NCBI GenBank assembly: GCA_000827265.1
Contig: KN834749.1
Coordinates: 2,097,500 to 2,161,499 of the forward strand
From: Collybiopsis luxurians FD-317 M1
Lineage: Eukaryota; Basidiomycota; Agaricomycetes; Agaricales; Omphalotaceae
Length of the DNA stretch: 64,000 bases
Direction of reading: 5' to 3'
In this document: piece after piece, positions 1 through 10,806 of the stretch
How positions within the stretch are numbered: position 1 is the stretch's first letter
How the letters are laid out: each line of letters opens with the position of its first letter
Translations under genes and position numbers: made by a program
Notes under the pieces: model-generated
What the model saw: the letters and a program-made list of their open reading frames with translations, nothing else
Told to the model about the DNA's origin: nothing
Databases searched by the model: none

Positions 1-62
1 ATCGCGACAAACTAGATATTATGAGTTGGGAATCCGGCAGTGGAGAAACAACTCAAACAAAC

Positions 63-224
63 CTGCCAACTCAAGGTTTTGTACCTAATATCACTATCGG
101 GTGTCTCTTCGTTGAAAACATCTTGTTCCTCTTCGTCTGCCGGTCTTGGACTCTCGATACCGTTGAATTCCAAGAGTTCCCCAGATTTTTCCTTGTTGTG
201 GTCGCGTTTCACGGAAGTCATCAC
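63..224 (-). CDS. Amino-acid transporter, first exon only (partial)
   Basis: First coding exon of a minus-strand gene that continues off the left edge. It encodes about 53 residues starting MTSVKRDHNKEK (ATG at 221, or an adjacent ATG at 224). It has an acidic stretch DEEEQDVFNEE followed by DIRYKTLSWQ, after which a GTTTGT donor begins at position 62. Acidic, disordered N-termini ending in a (Y)RTL(S/T)W-like motif just before the first membrane helix are typical of fungal AAAP/AVT vacuolar amino-acid transporters. The family call rests on this short N-terminus because no membrane segment lies in the window. The promoter would be the 394-bp interval shared with the F-box gene to the right. 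Confidence 0.45.
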
Positions 225-618
225 AGTTCTGCTGCAAAAGATAACGAGTGAAAAGTACCTGTGTGGATCGTGGAAGCCAAATGTCTATCACAGGGCATGT
301 GCTTGAGATCAATATAAGATGTGACCTTTTGGGGTGGAGTATATGCGGAGTGGCAGCCGAAGAGCCGGTCCCCGCTATGATGTCGCAATTGGTGAGAGAA
401 ATTGGAGGGCTGCGGTAGTTAACGTTAATATGGATTGTCACAGGGATCTTCTTATGCTGGTTTCTACTTCTCCTCGATTGTCCTACCTTAGCTTTCACCT
501 TTTGACGACCAGGGCTGCCAGCCCGGTCAGGTGATGCATTCGAAACAGGCGGTGGCAGCTCCTTGAATGATGCCTTTTCCAGCTTTTTAGCCTTTGGCTG
601 TACATATCCTCCCCGAGA
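225..618. promoter_or_regulatory. Divergent intergenic region (transporter / F-box)
   Basis: Non-coding stretch between two outward-facing starts. Short open frames exist on both strands but have no codon or family support. No clear core promoter element was recognised. Confidence 0.5.
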
Positions 619-1710
619 ATGTCCAAACCCCGTCTCGTAGACGATCTAATTCCGGAAATTCTATCCTGGAGTACTTGGTGGCCCCGGGACCTCCTCCGAG
701 TCACTACAGTCTCGCGTTCTTGGCTATTTTATGCCCGGAAACTTCTCTACTACAAACCATCCTTACACTCTTTTCCTGCGTTGCGACTGTTTGCTCGCAG
801 CATCCAAAATAACCCAACCGTCCTTCTACCCTTGATCAACGGAATCGAGTTGTGCCCAACAACAACAGGCTTTGGCCAGTGTCTCGGTTTCGGTGCAGAG
901 GAAGCGCGCGCGGCACGTATTATCCTTGGAATTAAAGGTCTAAAGTCAGTGTGCCTCGGAGGTGAACTGGCTGTATGTGCGGAGCGGTTTCTGAACTGTC
1001 TAGACTACTCTCACTCGGTTGAAGAGTTGACTGTTGATGGAAGCCTCATCGCCGATTCCTTGTCGCTGTGTACAATCCCGTCATTTGAGTGGGACGAGAT
1101 TATGGCGTGCAAATTCTCCAGGGTCCAAAAATTGCGGTTTTCCTATATCGGACTTGATATTGTGTACCCCGCCTCCCCGTATCAACTCCAGCTTACGGAC
1201 TTGGCCCTTGATCATGTGGATATTCTATCGGGGAATTTGCAGTGGCTCTTGCAGGAAACCTCGACTCTGAAGCATCTTCGTGTCTCCGGCGAGTCATCGC
1301 CCGAGTTGGATGAACACGTTGCTTTGGTGTTGGAAAGCTATCGCCTTGAAAGTCTTCATTACCAAGTCGGCTCTAGTCCTTCCTGGAACTTGTCTCTTTT
1401 TGACAGAGAACTTGCTGCTGCCGTTTCCCTCCGATCTCTGCATCTAGACGGTGTCCGGGTTGACTCGGAGCTCTTACGCTCCATCCACGCCCGTTGTCCA
1501 GCAATGGAACAATTGTACATCTCTGGGAGATATGTCCCTTTGACACGGGAAGATTGGATTGGATGTATTGCATCTGGGCTGTTTCCAGCACTGCGTAAGC
1601 TTGGGCTTCCTGAGGGTACGTTTTCTCCTCCGTTTACAAGGTGGACGGCTTCTCTGGAACCTACGTTGCAAAAAGTGTGTTCCCGTCGGGGTGTAAGTCT
1701 CCTTTGCTAA
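619..1710 (+). CDS. F-box protein with degenerate leucine-rich repeats
   Basis: Single-exon gene for 363 residues. Residues 6-50 (LVDDLIPEILSWSTWWPRDL then LRVTTVSRSWLFYAR) match the pattern of an F-box, the Skp1-binding module of SCF ubiquitin ligases. The rest consists of Leu-rich segments of the kind seen in expanded Agaricomycete F-box families, such as LTDLALDHVDI, LKHLRVSG, LRSLHLDGVRVD and MEQLYISGRY. Such proteins usually recruit substrates for ubiquitination; the substrate cannot be inferred here. The absence of introns contrasts with most neighbours but is common in this family. The gene is convergent with the ribosomal protein gene on its right, 243 bp away. Confidence 0.7.
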   Translation: MSKPRLVDDLIPEILSWSTWWPRDLLRVTTVSRSWLFYARKLLYYKPSLHSFPALRLFARSIQNNPTVLLPLINGIELCPTTTGFGQCLGFGAEEARAARIILGIKGLKSVCLGGELAVCAERFLNCLDYSHSVEELTVDGSLIADSLSLCTIPSFEWDEIMACKFSRVQKLRFSYIGLDIVYPASPYQLQLTDLALDHVDILSGNLQWLLQETSTLKHLRVSGESSPELDEHVALVLESYRLESLHYQVGSSPSWNLSLFDRELAAAVSLRSLHLDGVRVDSELLRSIHARCPAMEQLYISGRYVPLTREDWIGCIASGLFPALRKLGLPEGTFSPPFTRWTASLEPTLQKVCSRRGVSLLC

Positions 1711-1953
1711 GTTGCATTTCTGTCAGTGTATATTTGCTTTTGACTTTATGCCCTTCTGTATTTTACCATGCTATAGTAACTACCTAGAATTAGTTGTTTA
1801 ATGTGCGCCATTGTTCCCTAAAATATTTTGAGTATTTCCATTTGCGTTAACTGGTCTTTTGAGTGTTCAAGTTGCATAAACCATACAGCATATGACAGTA
1901 CAAATAGTATATATGCAACACATGGTAAACTAGAAGACGGGAGGAAAAGAATC

Positions 1954-2884
1954 CTATGCAGATGCAGCAGTAGCCGCCTTCTTCCCTCTTGGTTTCTTAG
2001 CAGGCAGGGCCTTGGGCTCTTTTTGAGCTGACAGAAGAGCAGCTGTCCTTGCGAGAACGGCCTAGGAAGAAGTGTCAGCAATATGAAAAACGGTAAGAAA
2101 AGATCAAGAAAATAAGTAAGGGAGCCATTTAGGAGAAGTGTTATCGCCAAAGAGTAGGTTTTACCGCATGGAGCAGTTGACGGCTTCCTATAGCGACATG
2201 GCGAATTAATCCACCAGGGTTTGATCGGCCCTGATGGACTGGGGTTAATCTTGCAAACATGTCCACGCCCAACTTTCATTACACCTTTCGGTGCGTATCC
2301 AGCGGGTTCTAACGAGAGTGCGTAATAAAGAAGGCTAAAAGGGTGTAGGGTAGATGAAAAAAAGTCGCCACTCCATTCACCTTTCGCAAGTCAGGTCTGT
2401 ATCCACGCTTCGCTGAGCCAGCTGAGACGCCAAGAGCACGACGGGAGCCAGATCGGGAGCGGATGGAAGAAGTGGAATGAGCAGAGGCTACGGCATTGGG
2501 CGATGCCTTGGTCTTGCGGGTGGTAATAGTAATTTTGCCATTAACATCCGAAACGTCGATGGACTATGTATGTCAAGTTAGAAAGGAGTTTTCCCCAATC
2601 GAACGCAGGAATACGCACCTTGGAGTTGGCATAACCAGAGTATTTGTGGGAGTGGATGTTGAGGAGGTTACCCTGAGAAGGTTGGCTTCAATTTGAGATT
2701 GAATCGAAGCAAGTTGCTAGAAAGGCATTAGAAACTTACAGGCTCCTTGGAAAAGACGGGACCTTCAGGAAGGCGTTTCACAATAGCAGAGTTGTATTTC
2801 TGGATAGTACAAGTCAGCTCAGTTATACTGAGAGGAGAAAAAGACACTTACACGGAGAAGGAGCCATTGGAGATCGTCGGACAT
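1954..2884 (-). CDS. RPL28: 60S ribosomal protein eL28
   Basis: Five exons on the minus strand: 2852-2884, 2740-2799, 2619-2672, 2381-2563 and 1954-2061. All junctions are GT-AG and together they give 145 residues, the usual eL28 length. The N-terminus MSDDLQWLLLR, then KYNSAIVKRLPEGPVFSKEP and HSHKYSGYANSK are diagnostic of Ribosomal_L28e. The C-terminus is the expected Lys/Ala-rich tail (PAKKPRGKK). The protein is part of the large ribosomal subunit. Introns 1-3 are 52-67 nt, but intron 4 (2062-2380) is 319 nt and strongly structured, so it may host a non-coding RNA. The start is fixed by the conserved N-terminus. The gene is head-to-head with the hydrolase at 3116. This is eukaryotic eL28, unrelated to bacterial bL28. 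Confidence 0.93.
2062..2380 (-). ncRNA. Candidate intron-encoded structured RNA (intron 4 of RPL28)
   Basis: This intron is five to six times longer than its neighbours in the same gene. On the transcribed strand it holds a hairpin at 2208-2240 with two 12-nt arms (10 Watson-Crick pairs and 2 G-U pairs) and a 9-nt loop. Upstream there is a short GNRA-capped stem (CACC-GAAA-GGTG). An ANANNA element (AGATTA) precedes the large hairpin and ACA trinucleotides follow it, which fits loosely with an H/ACA snoRNA. Ribosomal-protein introns commonly host snoRNAs. No guide target was identified, and class and exact ends are unknown. Confidence 0.3.
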
Positions 2885-2998
2885 GATTGGCTGCTTGCTA
2901 ATTTTTTGGTTGTCGTCGACGTCGATACTGAAATTTCGAGTGTCTGCGAAAAAAGTGACAGAGACTATACAGCGTGATTGCCGAGTTGCCGATAAGTA

Positions 2999-3006
2999 TC
3001 ACGTGA
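2999..3006. promoter_or_regulatory. E-box palindrome TCACGTGA in the RPL28/hydrolase promoter
   Basis: Perfect 8-nt palindrome containing CACGTG, about 115 bp from both divergent starts. CACGTG is the binding core of bHLH and Cbf1-type factors. It is one of seven such promoter-located sites in the window. Confidence 0.45.
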
Positions 3007-3115
3007 CAGATAATTACATAATAACCCCTGTTGTTGCCATGTAATGGAATTTGAATTGGTCAATGTAAAGAAGGCTGAATTGTGTGACAGTCATTTTCAA
3101 ACCTCCGTCTTGAAT

Positions 3116-5972
3116 ATGCACACTGTCGTTTCCCGTACCCAGCCTTCTTCTGTTCCCCGCAAAAGTATCTCTCATTCTTCCCTTCATCGCGAAAAGGAAA
3201 AGTCCCAGTCACCGCCAACTTCCTTCTATACTACTCGTCCAACTTACTTTGAATCATATCCAGTCACAACATCCTCCGTTCCTTCAGGCTCCAATAGAGA
3301 ATGTCTTTCATTTCCAACTACTGACCAAGATGATTCTTCTCCAAATCCTTTTCCTAGAGAGCGAAGTATAACAGGCCCTTCTCGTAAATCCACCAATTGG
3401 ATTGACCGGCCCGTAGGCCCTCGAATATCAGTCGCCTCGACCGCTACTGAGGGGACACCCCCTGACACGCCAATTGACAACCTTTCCTTCAAAGATTTGG
3501 ATGTATTGGTCGCCGCACCAGTCTCAGGGGTCGAGATGATGGACGCCTTGGTCGACGGCATGAATGGCGGCGAGGAAATCATTTCCAGCACAAGTCGCTT
3601 TGGCATTCCCAATCATCATCCCTTATACCAGCCTCCATTACCAACCCCACCCCCAGGTATTGTCCTCGGTGGTGGTAAGGCCAGGTCACGACCAAAGAAA
3701 CCCCCAAAACTCACTCATCGGTCCAGCTTTTCCGATGATGATGAAGAAGTAGTTGCCCCTCCCTCGGCAACGCCAAAACGAAAACGACACCCAACGATCA
3801 GTCGCTCTGAATCCAATACCCCTGCATCTCCCAAACTGTCTGCCCCCTCTACAGACCCGCTCCCCACGACTCGCCCTTCCACCGCTCCTTCCCCGGACAC
3901 TCGAAAGAGTCTCGCTCCGTCCATATCCGATATCATTCGTGCTTATGCTCCCCGCGAAGCTCAATCTCGCACTCCAGCCTCTTCTCTTTCTCGAGCCTCT
4001 TCATATTCGCGTAGTATTGGCCACTTGACTGTTCATGAAGAACCCGAGCCGAACCTCGGATCATTAACGGCGGACGAAGAATCTGATCTCGTATCTCGTT
4101 CTTCTGTTGATAGCATTACTGTCGAAGTCCAGCAAACTCTTCGGCGGCAAGTTAGTATGAATCACGTTACTCCTCCTCCTCCTCATCGACACTCTTTCAT
4201 CTCTGATTCTGCCAGCATTGTTTCACCGCGGTCGGATGGCGGTGGCGCTGCTTCTATATATTCCTCATCGATAACTTCTACCCAACCCCCGCTTTCTCCG
4301 TTTGACTCTGGCTTCATGGCCAAATTCACCAAGCCCCTGACACCGTCGCAAGCAGTCGCCCAGTATCTGCGCTCCGCGCGGCTGACAACGCTACTCAAAT
4401 TGACTCGCTCTCCTCATGCATCTCACGACAACCCTTTGACCGTCAGTCTGTCCGACTTGGGAAGTCAAAACGGGTTTCCAGTGTTAGTATTTCTCGGGCT
4501 TGGTTGTGTGCGACACATAATGGGCCTATACGACGATATGGCGCAGTGCATGGGCTTGAGGCTCATTACAATTGATAGGTCAGTTTCCGTGGCAATTTTC
4601 TATGTAGAATTTCTTTGTGAACTATTATTTTCAGATGGGGTCTTGGCCGAACAGAACCGCGAGCAAAGTCTGCTAAGGGAATCATACAGTGGGCTTCTGT
4701 AGTCGAGGAAGTTTTAGACTTGCTGCATATCGACAAGTGCAGTGTAATGGCGCATTCCGCTGGGGCTCCTTATGCTTTGTCCTTTGCTAACAAGGTCCCA
4801 CATCGTATACGCGGCGAAGTTTGCCTTTTGGCACCGTGGGTGGGCGAAAGTGGTTGGTTACCAGTTCTATTCGGTTGCCTGAGAAGCTAAAAAAGAAAAA
4901 TTTAGGCGGGTACAAGTGGCTCAAGTATATTCCCAATGGGATTTTGAAAACCGCTCAAGCTGCGGAATGGAAGCTGCAGACGTGGATGATTGGGAAGCCC
5001 CCGACGATGGCATGGGAGGGAATTGGTTACACTGCACGACGGGCTAGCTCTAAAAGCTCCGTCGGTGCTTCGTCGGTCTATCCTTCATTAGGTGAGGCCC
5101 ATCCACGGCCAAGTATGGCTTCGAGTGCGTTTAGTGCATACGATGATCTTCGGGATTTCGAAGGCCGCTTCGAGAGCATCAGCACTTTGGGCACAACTCA
5201 TCCGATTCAACCTGTAAGAAGTCGGAGTGAGAGCAAGATTGAGCTTTCGCGGAAATCTTCCCGAGGCTTTCTTGGACGATTAAAGTCACCTCAACCCCCT
5301 AACGACGAGCCTTCGCCCACAAGTGGGAAACGATTGAAGGGTTTACGATCGATGAGTTCTCTCAAGTCTAAATCGTCGAAGAAGCAGCAGCAACAACCTA
5401 TGACCAACCCCCAATTACCGCCCGTAAACGTTGGTCTCGGCTTCAGCGATGCAGTTTCTTCTTCAACTCATTCAGACTCTTCCTCTGTCCGCGAAATTCA
5501 AAAATTTCCTCGATCGAGCGGCCGACGGTCCATGTCGCTAACTGCCTCTCAAAGACCAAAAATGTCCACCCAATCTCTTCCCCCATCCCCAAATCCCGTG
5601 GATGCGCGTTCCTCTTCTTCAACATCGGATGCTCCTTCCCCCAACAACGCTTACCAAGCCGCTCTAGGTAACGCTCTGATCGCTGCCTCACATGCAGAGT
5701 CTGCAAGAGGTACACATAATGATTTACTGCAAATTTTGAATCATGATAACCACCCGTGGGGTTTCTCTTATGAATATTACCCTCACAAAGTACAGGTGTG
5801 GTATGGAGATAGGGACGAAAAGATTGCGGAAAATGCGGTTAGATGGATGGAAAAGACTATGGAAGAGCATATGTGTTCGGTGAGAGTGGTCAAAGGAGCC
5901 GACCATGGATTGATGTATAAAAGCGCTGTAGTGGTGGAAGTGTTGGAATTTTTACTCGAGTTTTGGCATTGA
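3116..5972 (+). CDS. Alpha/beta hydrolase with long Ser-rich disordered regions
   Basis: Three exons (3116-4578, 4635-4852, 4906-5972) encode 915 residues. An in-frame ATG at 3044 would add 24 residues; 3116 is preferred because of the promoter context. The first 440 or so residues are disordered Ser/Pro/Thr-rich sequence. The fold begins near PVLVFLGLGCVRH. It shows a nucleophile elbow AHSAGAPYAL and LLAPWV. A Ser-rich insert of about 220 residues follows, and then the acid strand VWYGDRDEKI and the His loop GADHGLMY. The triad Ser-Asp-His therefore appears complete. The large insert lies where a cap domain would sit. Proteins of this architecture are widespread in basidiomycetes but lack an assigned substrate, so hydrolase is a fold-level call. 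Confidence 0.75.
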
Positions 5973-6457
5973 TCCTTTGGTGTTGATTGATGATGCGTTT
6001 CTTCGCTCTAATTGGGGTTGCTTCGGAGTGGCCGCCATGATGATCGAATTTAAACGTCCATTCGTACCGTTTTACCCTTTGGATACAATAACAAACCCTT
6101 TGCATCTGATATCTAACCTGTTCTCATCTGTATAGTATTTTTTTTCTGGAACCCTTTGATCGTGTATTTTTTTTTTTCATTATAGAGGGCGAGAACGTTC
6201 TCGTTATTTCTAGTACCCCATTATACTTATTCCCCTGTTACACATAATGAATACCTTAGCTTCTTGGAAATGCACATACGATGGTTCGACGCTAGAGATT
6301 CCCTGTCCCCAAAGCGACGCCATCATGTACAGTAGATACAATTTCTAGTACATCTAAGGGTTCCCTTTGTATATACATGGAGTTTCCGCCGGCCTGCAGC
6401 GTCCTGGTTACAATAAATTATATGCCAACCCACAGATCTAAATATACAGTCCATTAT
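5973..6457. other. Convergent intergenic region, AT-rich
   Basis: 3-prime flanks of the hydrolase (+) and the membrane protein (-). Contains T-rich runs and a 14-nt palindrome (6190-6203). No gene is seen. Confidence 0.6.
6190..6203. repeat. 14-nt perfect palindrome CGAGAACGTTCTCG
   Basis: Perfect inverted repeat. Its core AGAACGTTCT also matches the GAAnnTTC half-site pair of a heat-shock element. It lies between two gene 3-prime ends, so a promoter role is doubtful. Confidence 0.4.
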
Positions 6458-7633
6458 TCAACCGCTTTCCAACCGTCTCACTGGAAGTATCGGTCCGTCT
6501 CGCGGTACACTCAACTGGTACGGATACGGTTCTGGCAAGCGTGGTGGAGGCTTTTGACGGCCAGCCATAGCCAAAAGGCCACCAGGCCGGGGGCTGGGTA
6601 TACCCTGCTTCGTCGCCGGTGGATCTTCAATCCCAGTCAGATTTACAAGTGAAGTGCCTCCTTGACGTTGTTTACGAAAGTAGAAAAAGAAACCAATAAC
6701 GAGAGAAAGCACTGCGACTAGTGATAGTATCGTGATGATCGCGATCAAAGAGGTTCTCGTCTGAGTACTGGAAGATCGCAAATCTGGTGCTGAAGAAGCT
6801 GTGGCAGATGGCGTGGCGGAGGCAGAGATCATAGTACTGGAACTCGCAGTTGAAGCTGTGGACTATGATGAGCAAGATTAATAGAATGCATCGCCAGACC
6901 TACCTGAAGAAGACACCGGCGTCGATACGGACGTAGTAGTAGAGACGCTGACACTACTGGACGTAGATAAAGCACTCGATGTACTCGTGGTTGTTGACGA
7001 GGTAGTAGTTGATGAGCCTAATATAATCAGAAATATGACAAAATTAAAGGGAACCGGGCATACTTTGCTGAATGATCACGATGGATATAAACGTGAGCTC
7101 GCTCTCCCCACCGAGACTATTATCCGCAACATTGACGATTTGTAAAGTGTGTTCCTGAGCAGGGTCTACATTGAGTGAAAAAATGGTTGCCTAGTGGAAA
7201 AAGTCAAAAGACATGGTAAAGGGACTGACAGATGTGACCCACGGGTTCTGCATCCGCATTGTCAAGAAGTGTGTTATCATGCCCGGAGAATAATTCCAGG
7301 TTGGTGGTAGTCCCGCTTGGGCAGTCCACACAGACACCATATATTGACCCTCCGGTCCTCTTCAACCCGACGTAATTAAGACTAGACGTAGACGCTTCGA
7401 AAGAAGGTCAGAAATAAGTATTGACATGGTTAGTCCTACTAACAAGGTAGTGTAACGGTCAAAGCTTGTCCAAGATTATCAGTGAAGCGAAAGTTGCCAG
7501 AAGCCGCAGTCGTGGCAGACTGCCAGCCAGGAGCGAAAACCAGAGACTGTTGGGCGAGAGCAAACCGAGAACCTGTGTTCGATGCGGCAGCTGCAACTTG
7601 AAGAGAGAAAGAAAGTAAAAAAGCAAGCAGCAT
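6458..7633 (-). CDS. Secreted/single-pass membrane protein with Ser/Thr stalk
   Basis: Minus-strand gene of about five exons. The start at 7633 gives a signal peptide (MLLAFLLSFSLQVAAA). A beta-rich ectodomain follows (TDNLGQALTVTLP, YVGLKRTGGSIYGVCVDC, SLNVDPAQEHTLQIVN), then a Ser/Thr-rich stalk and one membrane helix (IIT then ILSLVAVLSLVIGFFFYF). A short basic and Pro-rich cytoplasmic tail ends in PVRRLESG. The layout is that of the large basidiomycete family of Wsc/Axl2-like type I membrane proteins, many with carbohydrate-binding-like ectodomains. Frame continuity favours a GTGGGT donor at the second intron, about 52 nt long. Function is unknown; a cell-surface or wall-sensing role is only inference. 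The gene is head-to-head with the Ies1 gene. Confidence 0.65.
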
Positions 7634-7964
7634 TCCAAGAGATACAAAGCGAGTGTATGAGTGGCTCAAGGTTCACGGATGCTCTGCATTCCTTTCCTGG
7701 GCCCAGGGCAGAGGTGAGGGTACGGGTGGGAGGAAAATGGACTTGAAATTATTTCAGTGATTGATGATATCATGGATCGCCTTGGGCGCCAAAATCATGT
7801 GACTTGTCGCGTCACAGAGCTCCGTTTCATTTTCCGGGAGAGTTGTCGCAACCGGAGCTTGAACGGATCTCTCATATATTCTCCAAGATTTTATGCATAC
7901 TGGCTGTCTCTCGAACTCAATTCACCCTACATTCTTCTGCTGCATCTAAAGCAGCGTCTTCAAT
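7634..7964. promoter_or_regulatory. Divergent intergenic region (membrane protein / IES1)
   Basis: 331 bp between opposite starts. No coding signal and no recognised element. Confidence 0.5.
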
Positions 7965-9797
7965 ATGCGTCAAAGCGTTAAGACTCTGAAAAAGTCTGAC
8001 AACAATCCCCTCACACGCGTAGACCTCCAATATGACCTTTTGGATTCCATTTTCTCGGACAAAAACCAAGTATTCACAGACCCTTTTCCGTCTCAAATCG
8101 ATTCCCAGCCGCCACGTTCTCGTGTCACTTTTCGGTCGGTTGTTTTTCCAAACTTTTGTTCACCTCTAACATGGTTAATACGGACAGGAACCTTTATGTT
8201 AACGCTATCATGAATTCGTCCAAGGCTTCTAAGCTTCTCAAAGACAAAATGTTGGACACTCCTGAATTCGCAACCCATTTTGCTATGCTTTCGTTGCTAA
8301 CGAACGTTGGAAGGATCAATACGACCATGAGCTGTGCGCATTCAGTTTTATGTCTGGTTGATTTTCTTCTCATCGTCCTGTACATAAACAGTCTTTCATG
8401 AGATGAAGACAGCAATACGGACTTATCATCCCGTGCCTGCACTCCAGAAAACATCCGGAAGTCTCCAGGATGCTCCTCGACTCAAAAGTATACTCAAAGC
8501 AATTTCTTATGATCCTGATTCTCCGAAAATGGCTACGACTCTTCGTGACTGCCGCTCTCGTATCGTACGTACATTTCTCTTGTCATTTCATGAATGCTCA
8601 CCATAGAATAGGAGGCCGATATCTTACCACCCACACCTATAACGAATCTCATATTCATACTAGCTAACGAATCTGTGGTATGTTCCATCTGTTTCATTTG
8701 TATCCGAAACCTGTTATTCAGCTATGACACCAGTCGATCAGCAAACTTCATTTTTCGGATCAAGTCGACTTTCTTGACCTCTTTACTCAAGTCCAGCTCT
8801 CTAGTAGCTCTCGTGCCCGTGCATTCCTCTGGCTTGTCTACAACTACTACGAAGCAGCGCCTTCTGGAGCTTCAGACTACCCTGAGTCCAACCCTGTCGG
8901 TGGCAGTGACAGGACTAATCCATTTTCGGATCCTACTAAGCCCGGAGAGAGACCGCCCCTTGATAAGCTGTCGGAGGCTGCGGCTGCTTTGGAGAATGTC
9001 GATCCTGCGGATGAACTAGAAATCTCCGAGAAATTGGTCGCACAGCGCATGCAATTCCTTTCTACTCAGAGTCCCAGGGATAACTCAAAGGGTGGGAAGG
9101 CAGCAGTAAAGGACGACGAGAGCGTCATCAGCACAGAGTCTACTGCAAAGCCTAAAGGCAAGCGTAGTGGTCCTGGGAAGGGCAAGGCTGGAAAATTCAA
9201 CGCGAGCGACGGAAATGAAAGCTATGTAGATCGTCAGTGCAAGCTATTTCTATGTAGGGTCTTTCCACTAACGATTCATAATTAGAGCCGACCCCTTCGA
9301 GAGTTTCAGAAATACCGTACCGATCTTCGCCTTTCCGCTCGTCTCCACTGCATAAAAAACAGTTTGGTGCACTTGTACAGCGTTATTCTCCCTATCCGCA
9401 CACGCATGAACGCGTCGGATATCGGACAACTGTTTCTGGGGCACGACTGCTTCCTCCCCGGACACTATTGGAACGTAAGCTACATTCGATTCTTACTGGA
9501 TTCTGATTGCTTAATTGTAAACGTAGATGCATGGAACGTAAGTTTCCACTCCATTCCGTTCTCAACTTCCCGTTACTGGGGATTGACATCTTGATGTAGA
9601 CTCTTCTACAGTCTGACCCATTAGCTGACTCCGACGACGAAATGGGTGATGAATATTGCCGGCAGGATTACGGTATGCATTCTTAATGTTCTGTGTTCTG
9701 ATTTTCCTCAACGGCCTTTTTTTTAAAAAATTTAGTACAACGGTTGAAGATTGTCTGTCGTTTGCGAGGCAAAGATCCTACTCCGGAACCAGAGTGA
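7965..9797 (+). CDS. IES1: INO80 chromatin-remodelling complex subunit Ies1
   Basis: Nine exons: 7965-8134, 8188-8333, 8392-8564, 8612-8677, 8734-9232, 9286-9474, 9527-9537, 9600-9672 and 9736-9797, totalling 462 residues. Conserved Ies1 blocks appear in order: LKKSDNNPL, LYVNAIMNSSKASKLLKDKM, NVGRINTTMSFFHEMK, QDAPRLKSILKA, LPPTPITNLIFILA, and SSSRARAFLWLVYNYYE. The C-terminal signature is DSDDEMGDEYCRQDYVQRL followed by RLRGKDPTPEPE. The middle is a basic disordered linker. Ies1 is a fungal-specific subunit of the INO80 nucleosome remodeller. Exon 7 is an 11-nt microexon; skipping it would break the frame before the conserved C-terminus. Confidence 0.85.
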
Positions 9798-10806
9798 ATT
9801 TTATCTTGGACGTTTGCATTACAGCTCATTGTCGGTTTCGTGCATACTCCCACTTGACTTATCGTTATTTTGCATATTTGTATAACTCAGTGTACATACC
9901 TCCTTCTAATTTCCTCCAGTTTTACCTTATATAGAACTTAATATTTGTCGTCACAGATATATATGTACTTCTGAGGCTGCAGTGGGAAGTATGCGGGAGA
10001 GACTAGGAGTCAATGTGAGAATTGAGAAATGGCATAGAGAAACGATGGATGTCAGAAAAAGAATAAGGCGTGAGCGGAACAGATAGAAAAGGGAGAATAG
10101 AGGAAGGTGGCGGAACGCGGGAAAGAGGAAGGCGAATACGTAGGAGGTAGAAGAATGCGGAAATGAAATGAGCAGGGGAAAAGCAGAGAGACGTATATGT
10201 ACTATCCGAGAATACGGGAGAATGTAAAACGATACATCATAACTTATAGCTCTGCCTGTCACCAAATTTGAAACCAGTCAGCTAGAGATAAGATTCTATC
10301 TTCGACCTATTGAGCATCATACATTTGTGGATTCACTGAAACTATCCGCCTATTTACTTTACTAACAAAACCCAAATTACACAAGATCATGAGGAAGCGA
10401 AGGGCACCTGCGTCGAGTCGAGGTATATACATAGTAAACGACCCACAAGCGGCATCAAAAGAGCACATACAGTAAGAAAAAGAACAATGATTGAAGGGAA
10501 AAGCCAGATAAAGGTGAACGAATAAAAGAGACAACGATATAGCAGTTGGCTTTCTCGACTCTAATCCAGGTGTAATATGTACTCATAAAATACAAAGAAA
10601 TCATGAACCCCCAAACATGGGTTTTCCAGGATTACACAGATGAAAAAAAAGGAAGCGCAGTTGAGTGATCCATCCAGTCCGGAACCTACCCTCAATTCAC
10701 GTCTCACTCCACCCGCAACGTTACAAGCAACCAAAGCAATCGCAAAGGAAGGAAGCGACGGATCTACGAAAGGCGCGGCTTTGTTTTGAATGAGCGTGCA
10801 TTTTGC
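9798..10806. other. Gene-free convergent spacer, about 1 kb
   Basis: Lies between the 3-prime ends of IES1 and the MIT-domain gene. From about 10010 to 10180 the plus strand is markedly purine-rich (G+A). Minus-strand open frames here read as pyrimidine-biased low-complexity peptide and lack family support. Probably long 3-prime UTRs. No RNA gene was recognised. Confidence 0.55.

Noticed and set aside
1818..2279. 153-codon minus-strand open frame across RPL28 intron 4
   Set aside because: It starts inside the intron and reads the last eL28 exon in the wrong frame. No family resemblance was recognised, and a structured RNA is a better guess.
9951..10534. Two minus-strand open frames in the IES1/MIT spacer
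   Set aside because: Low-complexity, pyrimidine-driven peptide composition with no recognisable family.
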